Origin: Shewanella sp. SNU WT4
Lineage (GTDB): Bacteria; Pseudomonadota; Gammaproteobacteria; Enterobacterales; Shewanellaceae
NCBI RefSeq assembly: GCF_006494715.1
Contig: NZ_CP041151.1
Coordinates: forward strand, 2,356,001 to 2,420,000
Direction: 5' to 3'
DNA length: 64,000 nt
Part shown: positions 25,772-34,379 of the stretch, piece after piece
Layout: each line of letters starts with the position of its first letter
Position numbering within the stretch: position 1 is the stretch's first letter
Translations under genes and position numbers: made by a program
Notes under the pieces: generated by a model
Told to the model about the DNA's origin: nothing
What the model saw: the letters and a program-made list of their open reading frames with translations, nothing else
The model's database searches: none

Positions 25772-26640
25772 AACGATTCGAATTTATGCTCGAACACCAG
25801 CACCAGTTTCGCCTAAAGCCAATGGCGACAGTGCTTGGCGTGACGCGAAGTGGGTATTATTCCTAGCGAAAATCAAGCAAAGAGCCGAGTACACGCTTGC
25901 TCAAACAGCACAGCCGTGATGAGCAAATCAAAGCTATTTTTGTCCAGAGCAAGGAACGCTCTGGCGCTCGGCGTATTCAAGTCGACCTCGCGGAAGATTA
26001 CGAGCGCGCTAATTTGAAAACCATTATGAACAGCATGACAAGACAGAATTTAGTGGCTAAAGCAGCCCGTAAATTCAAAACAACCACTGACAGCGATCAC
26101 CAGCTTTCGGTAGCGCCAAATCTGCTGGAGCAGAACTTCGATGCCAGCGGCCCGAACCCAAAATGGGTCGGTGATATCACGTATCTGATGACAAGCGAAG
26201 GCTGGTTGTATCTGGCGGTGATTATCGATTTGTACTCGCGCGCCGTGATTGGCTGGTCGATGAGTAATCGCATGACGGCTAAACTGGCTTGTGACGCGCT
26301 GACAATGGCACTGTTTCGTCGTGGTTTTCCAAAAAAAGTGATTATTCATAGTGACCGAGGCAGCCAATATTGTTCACATGCGTATCGAGATCTGATTGAA
26401 AAAAATCAGCTTATCCAAAGCATGAGCCGCAAAGCCTGCTGCAGGGACAACGCCTGTGCAGAGAGCTTCTTCCATTCACTGAAAGTTGAGGCCATTCAGT
26501 ACGAGCCGATCATGGACCGGGAAACCATGAAGCACACAGTGTTTGAGTACATAGAAGTTGATTACAACAAAACCAGAAGGCATAGTTCACTTGGCTATTT
26601 AAGCCCTGAGAATTTTGAATTGAAAATAGTGCTTAGTTAA
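25772..26640 (+). pseudogene. IS3-family OrfB (element 5), amber nonsense mutation
   Basis: The OrfB reading starts in the -1 frame after OrfA and runs FEFMLEHQHQFRLKP to VTRSGYYS. It then meets TAG at 25864-25866, where family members have tryptophan (SGYYxWR). After the stop the frame is intact to 26640, with D in VGDITYL, D in HSDRGSQY and E in ACAESFFHSLK. A single base change from TGG explains the break, so the element is probably inactive unless suppressed. Confidence 0.82.
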
Positions 26641-26716
26641 GTGTCCAGAGTTAGCGGATCAGATCAAAAAAAAGTTGACCACTACGTTAACTCTAGTCTT
26701 GTTAAATCTAAGCGGG

Positions 26717-27421
26717 TTATCGGCTTAGATTAGCTACTGACTCTATGTTGATGGCGTCATGGCGCCAATATTCAATGTCGCAATCAATTAACTGGCCCGC
26801 GTGGTTGTAATTAACACGCTCAACTACCATAGCGGGCGTACCTGAGGTGGCGCGCAGCGCTTGGGCAAGACTTCCCATTAATGAACTGGTAAAAATACGG
26901 TAACGAACCGATTGATACATGCAGTCATAGTGATCGCGATAAATGTCGGTTAACGAGTGCGCAAGATCATGGCTTAACAGTTTAGGAAACATATCAGCTC
27001 GAATATAGTGAGTGACATACACCACAGGCCGGTCATCGAGATACCTAATTCGATTGACTTGATAAACATCAGAAAACGATTGCAGTTCTAACAAGCTAGC
27101 CGCCTGCTTGTTAGCCAACACTAACTTAGCACTGACTAATTCGGTTTTCGGCTGACGACCTTGCGTTAACGCCATATTGGTAAAATTTAGCGTTTGCGTT
27201 GGATCATACCTAAGCGGCGCCGGTGAAATAAACCAGCCCCGCCGATCCTCGCGATAAATTCGCCCTTCGGCCTCTAACAGGGACAAAGCTTCGCGCAAAG
27301 TAACGCGCGTGGTATCAAATGTTTCCGCAAGTTTTCTTTCTGCCGGCAATTTCTGCTGCGATGTCAGTTTGCCGGCATCCATTTGCTCAAGGATTGCATC
27401 TTTGATTTTGAGATATTGCAC
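26717..27421 (-). CDS. phnR: GntR/UTRA regulator of 2-aminoethylphosphonate use
   Basis: The 234-residue protein has an N-terminal GntR winged helix (LPAERKLAETFDTTRVTLREALSLLEAEG, residues ~25-55) and a C-terminal UTRA ligand domain (~85-230, with QVNRIRYLDDRPVVYV). It is the last gene of the minus-strand transport operon, 9 bases after the permease. PhnR proteins of this type control AEP uptake and breakdown genes. UTRA regulators usually bind T-G-G-T/A-C-C-A palindromes, and matching sites lie before phnT, phnS and phnW. Confidence 0.82.
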   Translation of the reverse strand: MQYLKIKDAILEQMDAGKLTSQQKLPAERKLAETFDTTRVTLREALSLLEAEGRIYREDRRGWFISPAPLRYDPTQTLNFTNMALTQGRQPKTELVSAKLVLANKQAASLLELQSFSDVYQVNRIRYLDDRPVVYVTHYIRADMFPKLLSHDLAHSLTDIYRDHYDCMYQSVRYRIFTSSLMGSLAQALRATSGTPAMVVERVNYNHAGQLIDCDIEYWRHDAINIESVANLSR

Positions 27422-27430
27422 TAAGTATCC

Positions 27431-29155
27431 TTATTTATTTCGCCATGCTTGCGTATGGTTTGCTAACCATGTCGCCACCGGCCATTGAATTAGCTTGGCG
27501 CTCACCGCAGAAAGCATAATCATCACGGCCATTGCCGCGGCAGCGCCAGTTTGGCCGGCATCATCCATATTAAGAACAGAAACCGATGCCGGAATAGTCT
27601 CAGTGGAATACAAGAATACTACCGCAGAAGTCGTAGTAAGTGCATTAACAAACAAGTACATAGCTATGTCAAACAGCGCCGGCATACACACAGGCAGAGT
27701 CACTTTATAAAACAGCTGCCACTGCGGCATTTTTATCGACGCTGCCGTAGCTTCAATTTCTGCAGGTAATTGTTTGAGTGCAGCCAGCGAAGTCATATGG
27801 CCAACAGTGTAATAGTGAACCACAGTGCTAATCACAAGCAACGCCATGGTGCCATAGAGGGGACTTAAGGCATTGCTGGCATCATTAAAATAGAAAATAT
27901 AGCCAAGCCCCAAGACCATGCCAGGTACGGCCATAGGTATGATGCTCATCATTTGTAAGCCGCTGCGAACAAGGGCAAAGGCTCTACCCTTTTCTATGGC
28001 GTAAGCTGCGATGAAAATAAGTGTTGTGCCAAAAATAGCGGTCCAGAACGCCATTTCAAGAGAATTAAAAAATGGGCTCCAGCCATAAGTGCTTATTTCG
28101 CTAAAGTTGTAGTTGTTCAGTGTCAGCGCTTTATCCCATGGCCAGAAAGTCACCAAGGAGCCATAAACTGCCATGCCCAAGACCACCAGCACCATCAGCG
28201 ATACCAAAGAGCAATACACAAAACACACATAATCACGCACTTTACTTGGGCTTGGCTGGTAAATAACAGAGCGCGTATCCATTAAGCTCTTTTGTTTGTT
28301 CTTCACGTAGCGATCGGCCACGAAAGCCAAGATGGCTGGAAACAGTAAAATCATCGAGGTCACAGCACCCATGGCAAAGTTTTGCTGACCTACCACTTGT
28401 TTAAAAATATCCGTTGCCAACACATTGTCGTTACCACCAATCACTTTGGCGACACCAAAATCTGTGATAACTAAGGTAAATACTACGATTAACGTACTGA
28501 TTAATCCGAACTTTGCACTTGGCAAAGTCACAATAAAGAAGGTTTTAAGTGGTGACGTTTTTAACGCCTGCGCCGCCTCATATAGCCGTGCATCAGAGGT
28601 TCGCATCGCTGTGCTTAATATCATCAAGGCATGGGGAAATGTCCAAAAGATCAGGCCAAGACTGATACCCGTCAAACCATATACACTTCCATCGCCTATC
28701 CATGATTTAGCCACACCTTGGTTACCAAATAGAAAGATAAGACTTATCGCAGGTAATAAGGATGGCGCTAAGATAGGTGCCGTTCCCAACGCTTTAAACA
28801 CCCCTTTAAACGGCATGCAAGAACGGGTAAGCGCGAACGCATAACCAAAAGCCGCTAAAGTGACAATAGTTGTTACTGTCACCCCCAAGGTCAGGGTATT
28901 GGAGATGGAGGTCCACACATTGGGGGACGCTAGGTAATGCACAAAGTTGCTTAAACCGACAAAGTCACCGTCTGAGTTTTGAAGGGCTTTTTGTAGCATG
29001 CTCCACAGTGGCAGCAATAAAAACAGCACCAGTAGACAAGTGACTCCGAGCAAAATTGGAAACAACACCACATTATCTTTACTGACACGGTTGAATAGTG
29101 ACATTGGCCGGTTTGGGGAGGCTAGTGTGTTCATAGTCATTGTTTTAGCTTCCAT
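27431..29155 (-). CDS. phnU: 2-aminoethylphosphonate ABC transporter permease, two permease domains fused
   Basis: This 574-residue inner-membrane protein has about twelve hydrophobic segments arranged as two binding-protein-dependent permease halves. Each has an EAA-like loop: YEAAQALKTSPLKTFFIVTLP near residue 200 and IEATAASIKMPQWQLFYKVTLP near 485. Such fused permeases (PhnU2-type) replace separate PhnU and PhnV subunits. The start at 29155 follows AAAGGG, 12 bases after the ATPase gene. With PhnT and PhnS it forms a complete AEP importer. Confidence 0.85.
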   Translation of the reverse strand: MEAKTMTMNTLASPNRPMSLFNRVSKDNVVLFPILLGVTCLLVLFLLLPLWSMLQKALQNSDGDFVGLSNFVHYLASPNVWTSISNTLTLGVTVTTIVTLAAFGYAFALTRSCMPFKGVFKALGTAPILAPSLLPAISLIFLFGNQGVAKSWIGDGSVYGLTGISLGLIFWTFPHALMILSTAMRTSDARLYEAAQALKTSPLKTFFIVTLPSAKFGLISTLIVVFTLVITDFGVAKVIGGNDNVLATDIFKQVVGQQNFAMGAVTSMILLFPAILAFVADRYVKNKQKSLMDTRSVIYQPSPSKVRDYVCFVYCSLVSLMVLVVLGMAVYGSLVTFWPWDKALTLNNYNFSEISTYGWSPFFNSLEMAFWTAIFGTTLIFIAAYAIEKGRAFALVRSGLQMMSIIPMAVPGMVLGLGYIFYFNDASNALSPLYGTMALLVISTVVHYYTVGHMTSLAALKQLPAEIEATAASIKMPQWQLFYKVTLPVCMPALFDIAMYLFVNALTTTSAVVFLYSTETIPASVSVLNMDDAGQTGAAAAMAVMIMLSAVSAKLIQWPVATWLANHTQAWRNK

Positions 29156-29167
29156 GTGATTAGCCCT

Positions 29168-30313
29168 TTATGCCACATTTGGCAAAAGTGTCTTACTAAT
29201 TGACTTACTGAGTCCCTGACAGAGTGTCTTACTTGGCGCCATATAGCCACGCAAGCCTTGTTCAGCTAGTTGAATATAACGAGTCTCACCGCGCTTAAGT
29301 CCTAGCTCCATGGCTTGCTCAACAGACACATCCACCATGATGAGCTGCGAATGATTACCTTCTAGCAAGTGACAATCAACGCGGTAAAAAGCGCCGAGAA
29401 ATTCAGTGGCGACTATCTTCACCGGGATTGTGTTGAGCGATGCTGACGTAAAGCGAATTTGCTCTGGACGCACCGCAATATCACATCTATCGCCGTCAGT
29501 AAGGGGTAGGTTTTCAAAAGTCGGTTTGGCAATCAAGGACTGCGCGATACGCACTTGAGTATCACTTACCACAGACATAGGAATAAAGTTCATGGTACCG
29601 ACAAATTCCGCCACAAAACGGGTTGCAGGTTGTTGATAAATTTCAAGCGGCGTACCTACTTGCTCTATCACACCATGATTCATCACTACTATGCGATCGG
29701 CCATCGACAGCGCCTCATCCTGATCGTGAGTCACCATAATAGTGGTGATGCCAAGCTGACGTTGCAGACGACAAATTTCTTCTCGAAGATGCACCCGCAC
29801 TTTAGCGTCAAGTGCCGATAAAGGTTCATCCAATAACAACAAGCCAGGAGACAGGGCTAAAGCGCGCGCGAGTGCCACTCGTTGCTGTTGGCCGCCTGAG
29901 AGTTGATTAGGAAATTTTTCTGCTGAAGTGGGTAGCCCTATGGTCTCTAGCCACTGTGCTACTTTTTGATACGCCAGCTTTTTTGCCATGCCTTGATTAA
30001 TGAGCCCGAGTGCAATGTTTTCTTTCACGCTCAGATTTGGGAATAAGGCATAAGACTGAAAGACTATGCCAAAGTCACGTTTTTCTGGCGGCAAAAAGGT
30101 GATTTCTTGATTGGCTTGGTAAATGGTGCCAGAACTTGGCAGGTCAAGACCGGCAATGGCACGCAGCAGTGTGGTTTTACCGCAACCTGACGGGCCAAGG
30201 AAACAGACAAACTCACCTTTTTCGATGCTTAATGAAATTTGTGTTAATGCCGTGAACGCGCCAAATTGCTTCGCCACGTTATCAATATGAAGGTAGGCTT
30301 GATGATTAGTCAT
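29168..30313 (-). CDS. phnT: 2-aminoethylphosphonate ABC transporter ATP-binding protein
   Basis: The ATG at 30313 is chosen because a TAGGAG box precedes it; the longer frame is unlikely. The 381-residue protein has Walker A GPSGCGKTT, the signature LSGGQQQRVALARALA and Walker B LLLLDEPLSALD. A C-terminal TOBE-like region starts at ~270. It energises the fused permease. A TGGTGTAGACCA palindrome lies 16 bases upstream, so phnT may have its own PhnR-controlled promoter in addition to read-through from phnS, 208 bases upstream. Confidence 0.88.
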   Translation of the reverse strand: MTNHQAYLHIDNVAKQFGAFTALTQISLSIEKGEFVCFLGPSGCGKTTLLRAIAGLDLPSSGTIYQANQEITFLPPEKRDFGIVFQSYALFPNLSVKENIALGLINQGMAKKLAYQKVAQWLETIGLPTSAEKFPNQLSGGQQQRVALARALALSPGLLLLDEPLSALDAKVRVHLREEICRLQRQLGITTIMVTHDQDEALSMADRIVVMNHGVIEQVGTPLEIYQQPATRFVAEFVGTMNFIPMSVVSDTQVRIAQSLIAKPTFENLPLTDGDRCDIAVRPEQIRFTSASLNTIPVKIVATEFLGAFYRVDCHLLEGNHSQLIMVDVSVEQAMELGLKRGETRYIQLAEQGLRGYMAPSKTLCQGLSKSISKTLLPNVA

Positions 30314-30328
30314 ATACAGACTCCTAAG

Positions 30329-30340
30329 TGGTGTAGACCA
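30329..30340 (-). promoter_or_regulatory. Candidate PhnR operator before phnT
   Basis: TGGTGTAGACCA is an imperfect palindrome of the T-G-G-T...A-C-C-A form bound by GntR/UTRA regulators. It lies just upstream of the phnT ribosome site. A related site lies before phnW. Confidence 0.5.
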
Positions 30341-30521
30341 AAATCTAAAGGAGTATTGTTTCAGTAAGATGACAACTAAGTAGCAGTTTAATGACAGCCC
30401 ATTAGGCAACTATACGGGCTACTAGACTGGTAACGGATCAGGCTAATAAACAGGGCCATGAAACCAAAAGAGAGAGCCTAGGCTCCCTCTATCTATCCAT
30501 ACCCCCATAAACTGACAATTA

Positions 30522-31538
30522 TTACTTAGCTTGTGACTTAGCTTGTGACTTAGCATCGTATTTTGACGACCAGGTTGCCAGCACTCGGGTTCTGTCGTTA
30601 CCCATCTGAGTCAAATCTAACGTTGCCATGGCATTTTCAACATCGGGGTAATGGCTGACAGTGGCGCTAACGTCCTGATGAGCCACTATTGGATAAGTTT
30701 CTACATACAATTCATTGGCAGCTTTTGATATTGCCCAGTCAACCACACGTTGACTCGCGGCATTAGCCTTAACCAAACCTACGCCATCAACATCCCAGCC
30801 AATGCCGTTTGGAACAATCACGTCCATTGGCGCGCCTTGGCTCTTTAACTTAGCCGCACGTACCGCCAGAGATATACCAATCACCACTTCCCCCATGGCC
30901 GCTTGCACACAAGGTTTAGAGCCTGAATGGGTATACTGGGCAATATTAGTGTTGAGCTTATCCATATAGGACCAGCCCTCAGCTTCACCAAAATGACTTA
31001 ACCAAGCGGCGACTTGCATGTAGCCAGTGCCGGACGATGCTGGATTTGGCATGGAAATATGGCCTTTATAAACATCTTTGGTCAAATCATCCCAGGTCGT
31101 TGGTTTGGGAATGTTAAGTTTTTTGCCGACAATTTCGTTGTAACAAATCGCGTTAAACACCCCAATGTTGCCATACCAAGCCTTCTCTTGCCCAGCATCA
31201 ACCAATTGACCACGTAACTGTTCCACCCCGACTGGAGTGTAAGGTTTAATGATGCCCTCATTTTTAAGCAGCGCTAAGGATGAGCCCGCTAGCCCCCATA
31301 CCACTTCTGCCCGCGGATTTGATTTTTCTGCTAACAATTTTGCCGTAATGATCCCGATTGAATCGCGAACCCACTGGATCTTGATGTCAGGGTTGTCTTT
31401 TTCAAATGCCGTTTTGTATTTCGCCAGTAAATCGGTTTCAAATGCGGTATACACTGTCACTTGCTGCGCGCTAACCGCTTGGGTTGACATCAGTGCAAAC
31501 ATTGCGGCGATTGACGCTTTTTTCATCGATACTTTCAT
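30522..31538 (-). CDS. phnS: 2-aminoethylphosphonate ABC transporter periplasmic binding protein
   Basis: The start at 31538 has an AAGGAG box. The 338-residue protein begins with a signal peptide (AAMFALMSTQAVSAQ) and reads as a family-1-type solute-binding protein (VTVYTAFETDLLAKYKTAF). PhnS2-type proteins capture AEP in the periplasm for PhnTU. The C-terminus ends in a tandem SQAKSQAK encoded by a 12-base repeat, an odd tail not needed for the fold. A weak hairpin (GAGAGAGCC/GGCTCCCTC, ~30470-30490) follows. Divergent from phnWX. Confidence 0.87.
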   Translation of the reverse strand: MKVSMKKASIAAMFALMSTQAVSAQQVTVYTAFETDLLAKYKTAFEKDNPDIKIQWVRDSIGIITAKLLAEKSNPRAEVVWGLAGSSLALLKNEGIIKPYTPVGVEQLRGQLVDAGQEKAWYGNIGVFNAICYNEIVGKKLNIPKPTTWDDLTKDVYKGHISMPNPASSGTGYMQVAAWLSHFGEAEGWSYMDKLNTNIAQYTHSGSKPCVQAAMGEVVIGISLAVRAAKLKSQGAPMDVIVPNGIGWDVDGVGLVKANAASQRVVDWAISKAANELYVETYPIVAHQDVSATVSHYPDVENAMATLDLTQMGNDRTRVLATWSSKYDAKSQAKSQAK

Positions 31539-31584
31539 CGTCTTGATCTCCTTAACCATCATAATTCTTCCAATCAGCGATTCT

Positions 31585-31608
31585 GGTATGAACCAATTGG
31601 TTTATACC
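31585..31608. promoter_or_regulatory. 24 bp palindrome in the phnS-phnW divergent promoter, candidate PhnR operator
   Basis: The two arms GGTATGAACCAA and TTGGTTTATACC are complementary except for one pair. On the phnS strand the sequence contains TATAAA at -10-like spacing, so a bound regulator would cover the phnS promoter. Regulator assignment is inferred from location. Confidence 0.6.
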
Positions 31609-31621
31609 CTAGTTTGTGAAT

Positions 31622-31639
31622 ATGACGTTTTCATGACCG
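31622..31639 (-). promoter_or_regulatory. Pho-box-like site upstream of phnS
   Basis: On the minus strand the site reads CGGTCAT-GAAA-ACGTCAT, two 7 bp repeats with the 11 bp period of PhoB sites (consensus CTGTCAT). It lies ~15 bases before the TATAAA that overlaps the palindrome at 31585. Matches are imperfect, so this is a suggestion. Confidence 0.4.
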
Positions 31640-31778
31640 CATTATTGAATTTAACGCCTTTATTCCCCGTTGATTTGGTGAACTGTTTGTCAAATAACCC
31701 GCATATTAAAGTTTTATGAATTTGGCCATGAGGCTATTTACCGATGAGAATCGCCCCTGTTACAGTATTTTACGCAAA

Positions 31779-31792
31779 TTGGCATAGACCAA
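31779..31792. promoter_or_regulatory. Candidate PhnR operator before phnW
   Basis: TTGGCATAGACCAA is a 14 bp palindrome with TTGG/CCAA arms, 21 bases before the phnW start, resembling the site upstream of phnT. Confidence 0.5.
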
Positions 31793-31812
31793 AAATCGGA
31801 TGGATACTTACA

Positions 31813-32916
31813 ATGAAAAATGAATACCTACTACTGACGCCAGGCCCACTGTCTACATCAGCCACTGTCAGACAAGCCATGTTGAAAGATTGGTGTACAT
31901 GGGATGACGATTACAACAAAGACATAGTTGAGGTTATTCGTACCAAGTTGGTAAAACTTGCGACTTCATCACAGGATTACACCAGCGTGCTGATGCAAGG
32001 CAGCGGCACAGCTTCAGTCGAAGCGACTATTGGCAGTGCCATCAATGCCGATGACAAGTTGTTAGTGGTGGACAATGGTGCCTATGGCGCCCGCATTGCC
32101 GAAATTGCGGCCTATTTGCATATTCCATGCACTGTGATTGCCCCAGGGGAAACCGCACAACCGTCACTCGAAGCCATTGAAACGGCTTTGGTTACTGACC
32201 CAGCGATTACCCATGTTGCCATAGTGCACTGCGAAACCACCACGGGCATGCTCAATCCCATAAAAGCGGTAGCATCACTTGCAAAAAGCCATGGCAAGGT
32301 TGTCATTTTGGATGCTATGTCGAGCTTTGGCGGTATTCCTATGGATATTAATGAGCTTGGCATCGACTTTATGATCAGCTCTGCCAACAAGTGTATTCAA
32401 GGTGTACCTGGCTTTGGCTTTGTTATTGCTAAGCGCAGCGAAATCGAAAAGTGTAAAGGCCAAGCCCGCTCATTGAGCCTAGATCTTTACGCCCAGTGGC
32501 ATTGCATGGAAACCAACCATGGCAAGTGGCGCTTCACATCACCAACTCACACAGTACGCGCGTTTTATCAGGCGTTAATCGAGTTGGAACAAGAAGGCGG
32601 CATTAGCGCGCGTCATCAACGTTATCAAACCAACCAAACAAGCTTAGTGGCCGGTATGAGAAGCCTAGGTTTTAAGCCGTTGCTGGATGAGTCACTGCAT
32701 TCTCCTATCATTACGTCGTTTTACTCGCCAAGCCACAGTGACTACCAGTTCAAAGCCTTTTATGAGCGACTGAAAGCGCAAGGATTTGTGATTTATCCTG
32801 GCAAAGTATCAAACGCGGATTGTTTCCGTATCGGTAACATTGGTGATGTCCACCCAAGCGATTTACAAGGCTTAATCGTTGCCATCAAAAACGCCATGTA
32901 TTGGCAAGTGAAATAG
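31813..32916 (+). CDS. phnW: 2-aminoethylphosphonate:pyruvate aminotransferase
   Basis: The start at 31813 gives [16 protein letters not shown], the usual N-terminus of the family; the longer frame would read through the operator. The 367-residue protein is a class V PLP aminotransferase. The PLP lysine lies in [14 protein letters not shown] (near residue 194), and TTGMLNP and the aspartate of [11 protein letters not shown] are also visible. It converts AEP and pyruvate to phosphonoacetaldehyde and alanine in the cytoplasm, feeding PhnX, which is encoded 141 bases downstream. Confidence 0.92.
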   Translation: MKNEYLLLTPGPLSTSATVRQAMLKDWCTWDDDYNKDIVEVIRTKLVKLATSSQDYTSVLMQGSGTASVEATIGSAINADDKLLVVDNGAYGARIAEIAAYLHIPCTVIAPGETAQPSLEAIETALVTDPAITHVAIVHCETTTGMLNPIKAVASLAKSHGKVVILDAMSSFGGIPMDINELGIDFMISSANKCIQGVPGFGFVIAKRSEIEKCKGQARSLSLDLYAQWHCMETNHGKWRFTSPTHTVRAFYQALIELEQEGGISARHQRYQTNQTSLVAGMRSLGFKPLLDESLHSPIITSFYSPSHSDYQFKAFYERLKAQGFVIYPGKVSNADCFRIGNIGDVHPSDLQGLIVAIKNAMYWQVK

Positions 32917-33057
32917 CCAAGCGCCTAGTATGGCTAAAGCGCACCTAACCCGCTCTGCACTAGTGTGACGCTAATGCGGCGCGGGATTTGGAGCAAAAAA
33001 AGCCAAGGCTTGCCACCCATTTACTTATCTGTGATATCAAATTTTTAAGGAAAACAC

Positions 33058-33879
33058 ATGACCTTACCTACATCATCTATCCAAGCGGTTATTTTTGACT
33101 GGGCTGGCACCATAGTTGATTTTGGATCATTTGCCCCAACCAGTATTTTTGTTGAAGCCTTTAAGCAAGGCTTTGATTTTACGCTGTCATTAGAAGAAGC
33201 CCGTGGCCCTATGGGGTTAGGTAAATGGGATCACATTCAAGCGGTTGGCCGCATGCCAAGTGTTGATAAACGCTGGAATGCCCAATTTGGCCGCTCAATG
33301 ACTACAGCAGACATAGATGCTATTTACGCAGCGTTTATGCCGCTACAAAAAGCCAAAATTGCCGACCATGCAGAACCGATTCTTAATGTCATTGAAGTGG
33401 TTAACGGACTGAAAGCACAAGGTATTAAAATTGGCTCTTGCTCTGGTTATCCACGGCAAGTCATGGATGTCCTCATTCCTGTGGCTGCCGACTATGGCTA
33501 CAAGCCTGATTGTATTGTCGCCACCGATGACTTACCGCAAGGTGGCCGTCCTGCGCCATTTATGGCACTAAAAAACGTGATTGAACTTAGCGTGACCAAT
33601 GTTGCTGCCTGCGTCAAAGTGGATGATTCCGCGCCTGGGATTTATGAAGGCCACAACGCTGGCATGTGGACTGTTGCCCTACTGCTTTCAGGTAACGAAG
33701 CTGGACTAACCTTGGCTGAGTATCAAGCAGCAGACGAGGCCGCTCTAAATGTCGCCCGTGAAAAGGCGCGCGCTAAGCTGATGGAATGTAGGCCTCATTA
33801 CCTGATTGATACTATCTCAAACCTTCCTGAGGTCATGGCCGATATTGAGCGTCGCATGCTAGCAGGCGAACGCCCTTAG
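33058..33879 (+). CDS. phnX: Phosphonoacetaldehyde hydrolase (phosphonatase)
   Basis: This 273-residue HAD-superfamily enzyme has the nucleophile Asp14 in FDWAGT and the Schiff-base lysine Lys56 in PMGLGKWDH. The later HAD acidic residues lie in [13 protein letters not shown]. It splits the C-P bond of phosphonoacetaldehyde to acetaldehyde and phosphate, completing AEP breakdown after PhnW. An AAGGAAA box precedes the ATG. A hairpin at 34042-34064 may end the transcript. Confidence 0.93.
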   Translation: MTLPTSSIQAVIFDWAGTIVDFGSFAPTSIFVEAFKQGFDFTLSLEEARGPMGLGKWDHIQAVGRMPSVDKRWNAQFGRSMTTADIDAIYAAFMPLQKAKIADHAEPILNVIEVVNGLKAQGIKIGSCSGYPRQVMDVLIPVAADYGYKPDCIVATDDLPQGGRPAPFMALKNVIELSVTNVAACVKVDDSAPGIYEGHNAGMWTVALLLSGNEAGLTLAEYQAADEAALNVAREKARAKLMECRPHYLIDTISNLPEVMADIERRMLAGERP

Positions 33880-34041
33880 TCACATGTCCTTAGCCACACG
33901 TTCTTAGTCACAGCTAAAGTTCCATAAGAGTCACTCATTAAGCTCAGTGACATCCATTCTGTGACTTAACCTGTGACTTAAAGCTTGGACATAACACCTG
34001 TGACACAAAGCCTGTGATATATAAGCCAGTGATATATAGCC
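33880..34041. repeat. Degenerate short repeats after phnX
   Basis: About 160 bases are built of imperfect repeats of TTAGTCACA, CTGTGACTTAA and CCTGTGAYAYAAAGC. The same TGTGACTTA word repeats at the 3' end of phnS. No coding frame is seen. The rest up to 34340 holds only a hairpin and unremarkable AT-rich DNA. Confidence 0.6.
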
Positions 34042-34064
34042 AAGCCATCGACATCGATGGCTTT
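34042..34064 (+). terminator. Possible terminator after phnX
   Basis: AAGCCATCG-ACAT-CGATGGCTTT forms a nine-base-pair hairpin ending in a short T run, 163 bases after phnX. Confidence 0.45.
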
Positions 34065-34340
34065 CACACTTAAGCGTTAACGCGGATGTAAAATTAGCGC
34101 TCTTCAATCAACAGTTTGCAATTAACCGTTTGCAATCAATAGCTACTGCACTTCTAATCATTACCGGACATCTGAGAACAGTTAGCTTCTTGATAATAGT
34201 ACCGCGACTCAAACAATAAGTACCATAGCTATAGAACCACGCCCGCAAGCTAATCCACCCGCGCCACCAGCACCATCAATCAATGAGCAATCAATACGGA
34301 ATAGATCAGACTCAATTGGGTGCAGACCTTTCTTAAAGCA

Positions 34341-34364
34341 AAAAAGCCCTATCAAGGGCTTTTA
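34341..34364 (-). terminator. Terminator downstream of the PhoX-type gene
   Basis: AAAAGCCCT-ATCA-AGGGCTTTT is a perfect hairpin 16 bases beyond the stop of the minus-strand PhoX-type gene. Read on that strand it ends in a run of T, so it may act in both directions. Confidence 0.75.
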
Positions 34365-34379
34365 GTTACAAGGTTTAAT

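Larger units (their letters stand above)
25425..26666 (+). mobile_element. IS3-family insertion sequence (element 5)
   Basis: Terminal inverted repeats are clear: TGATCTGATCC...GGACAC on the left, with the complement GTGTCC...GGATCAGATCA on the right. The 1.24 kb element lies just past the metalloprotease terminator. A target duplication is not obvious. Confidence 0.88.

Noticed and set aside
27495..28844. Plus-strand frames of 70-140 codons inside the permease gene
   Set aside because: They lie opposite a strongly supported membrane protein gene and show no signal of their own.
33880..34041. CRISPR array after phnX
   Set aside because: The repeats are short, imperfect and irregularly spaced with no unique spacers and no cas genes. 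No CRISPR array was seen anywhere in the window.
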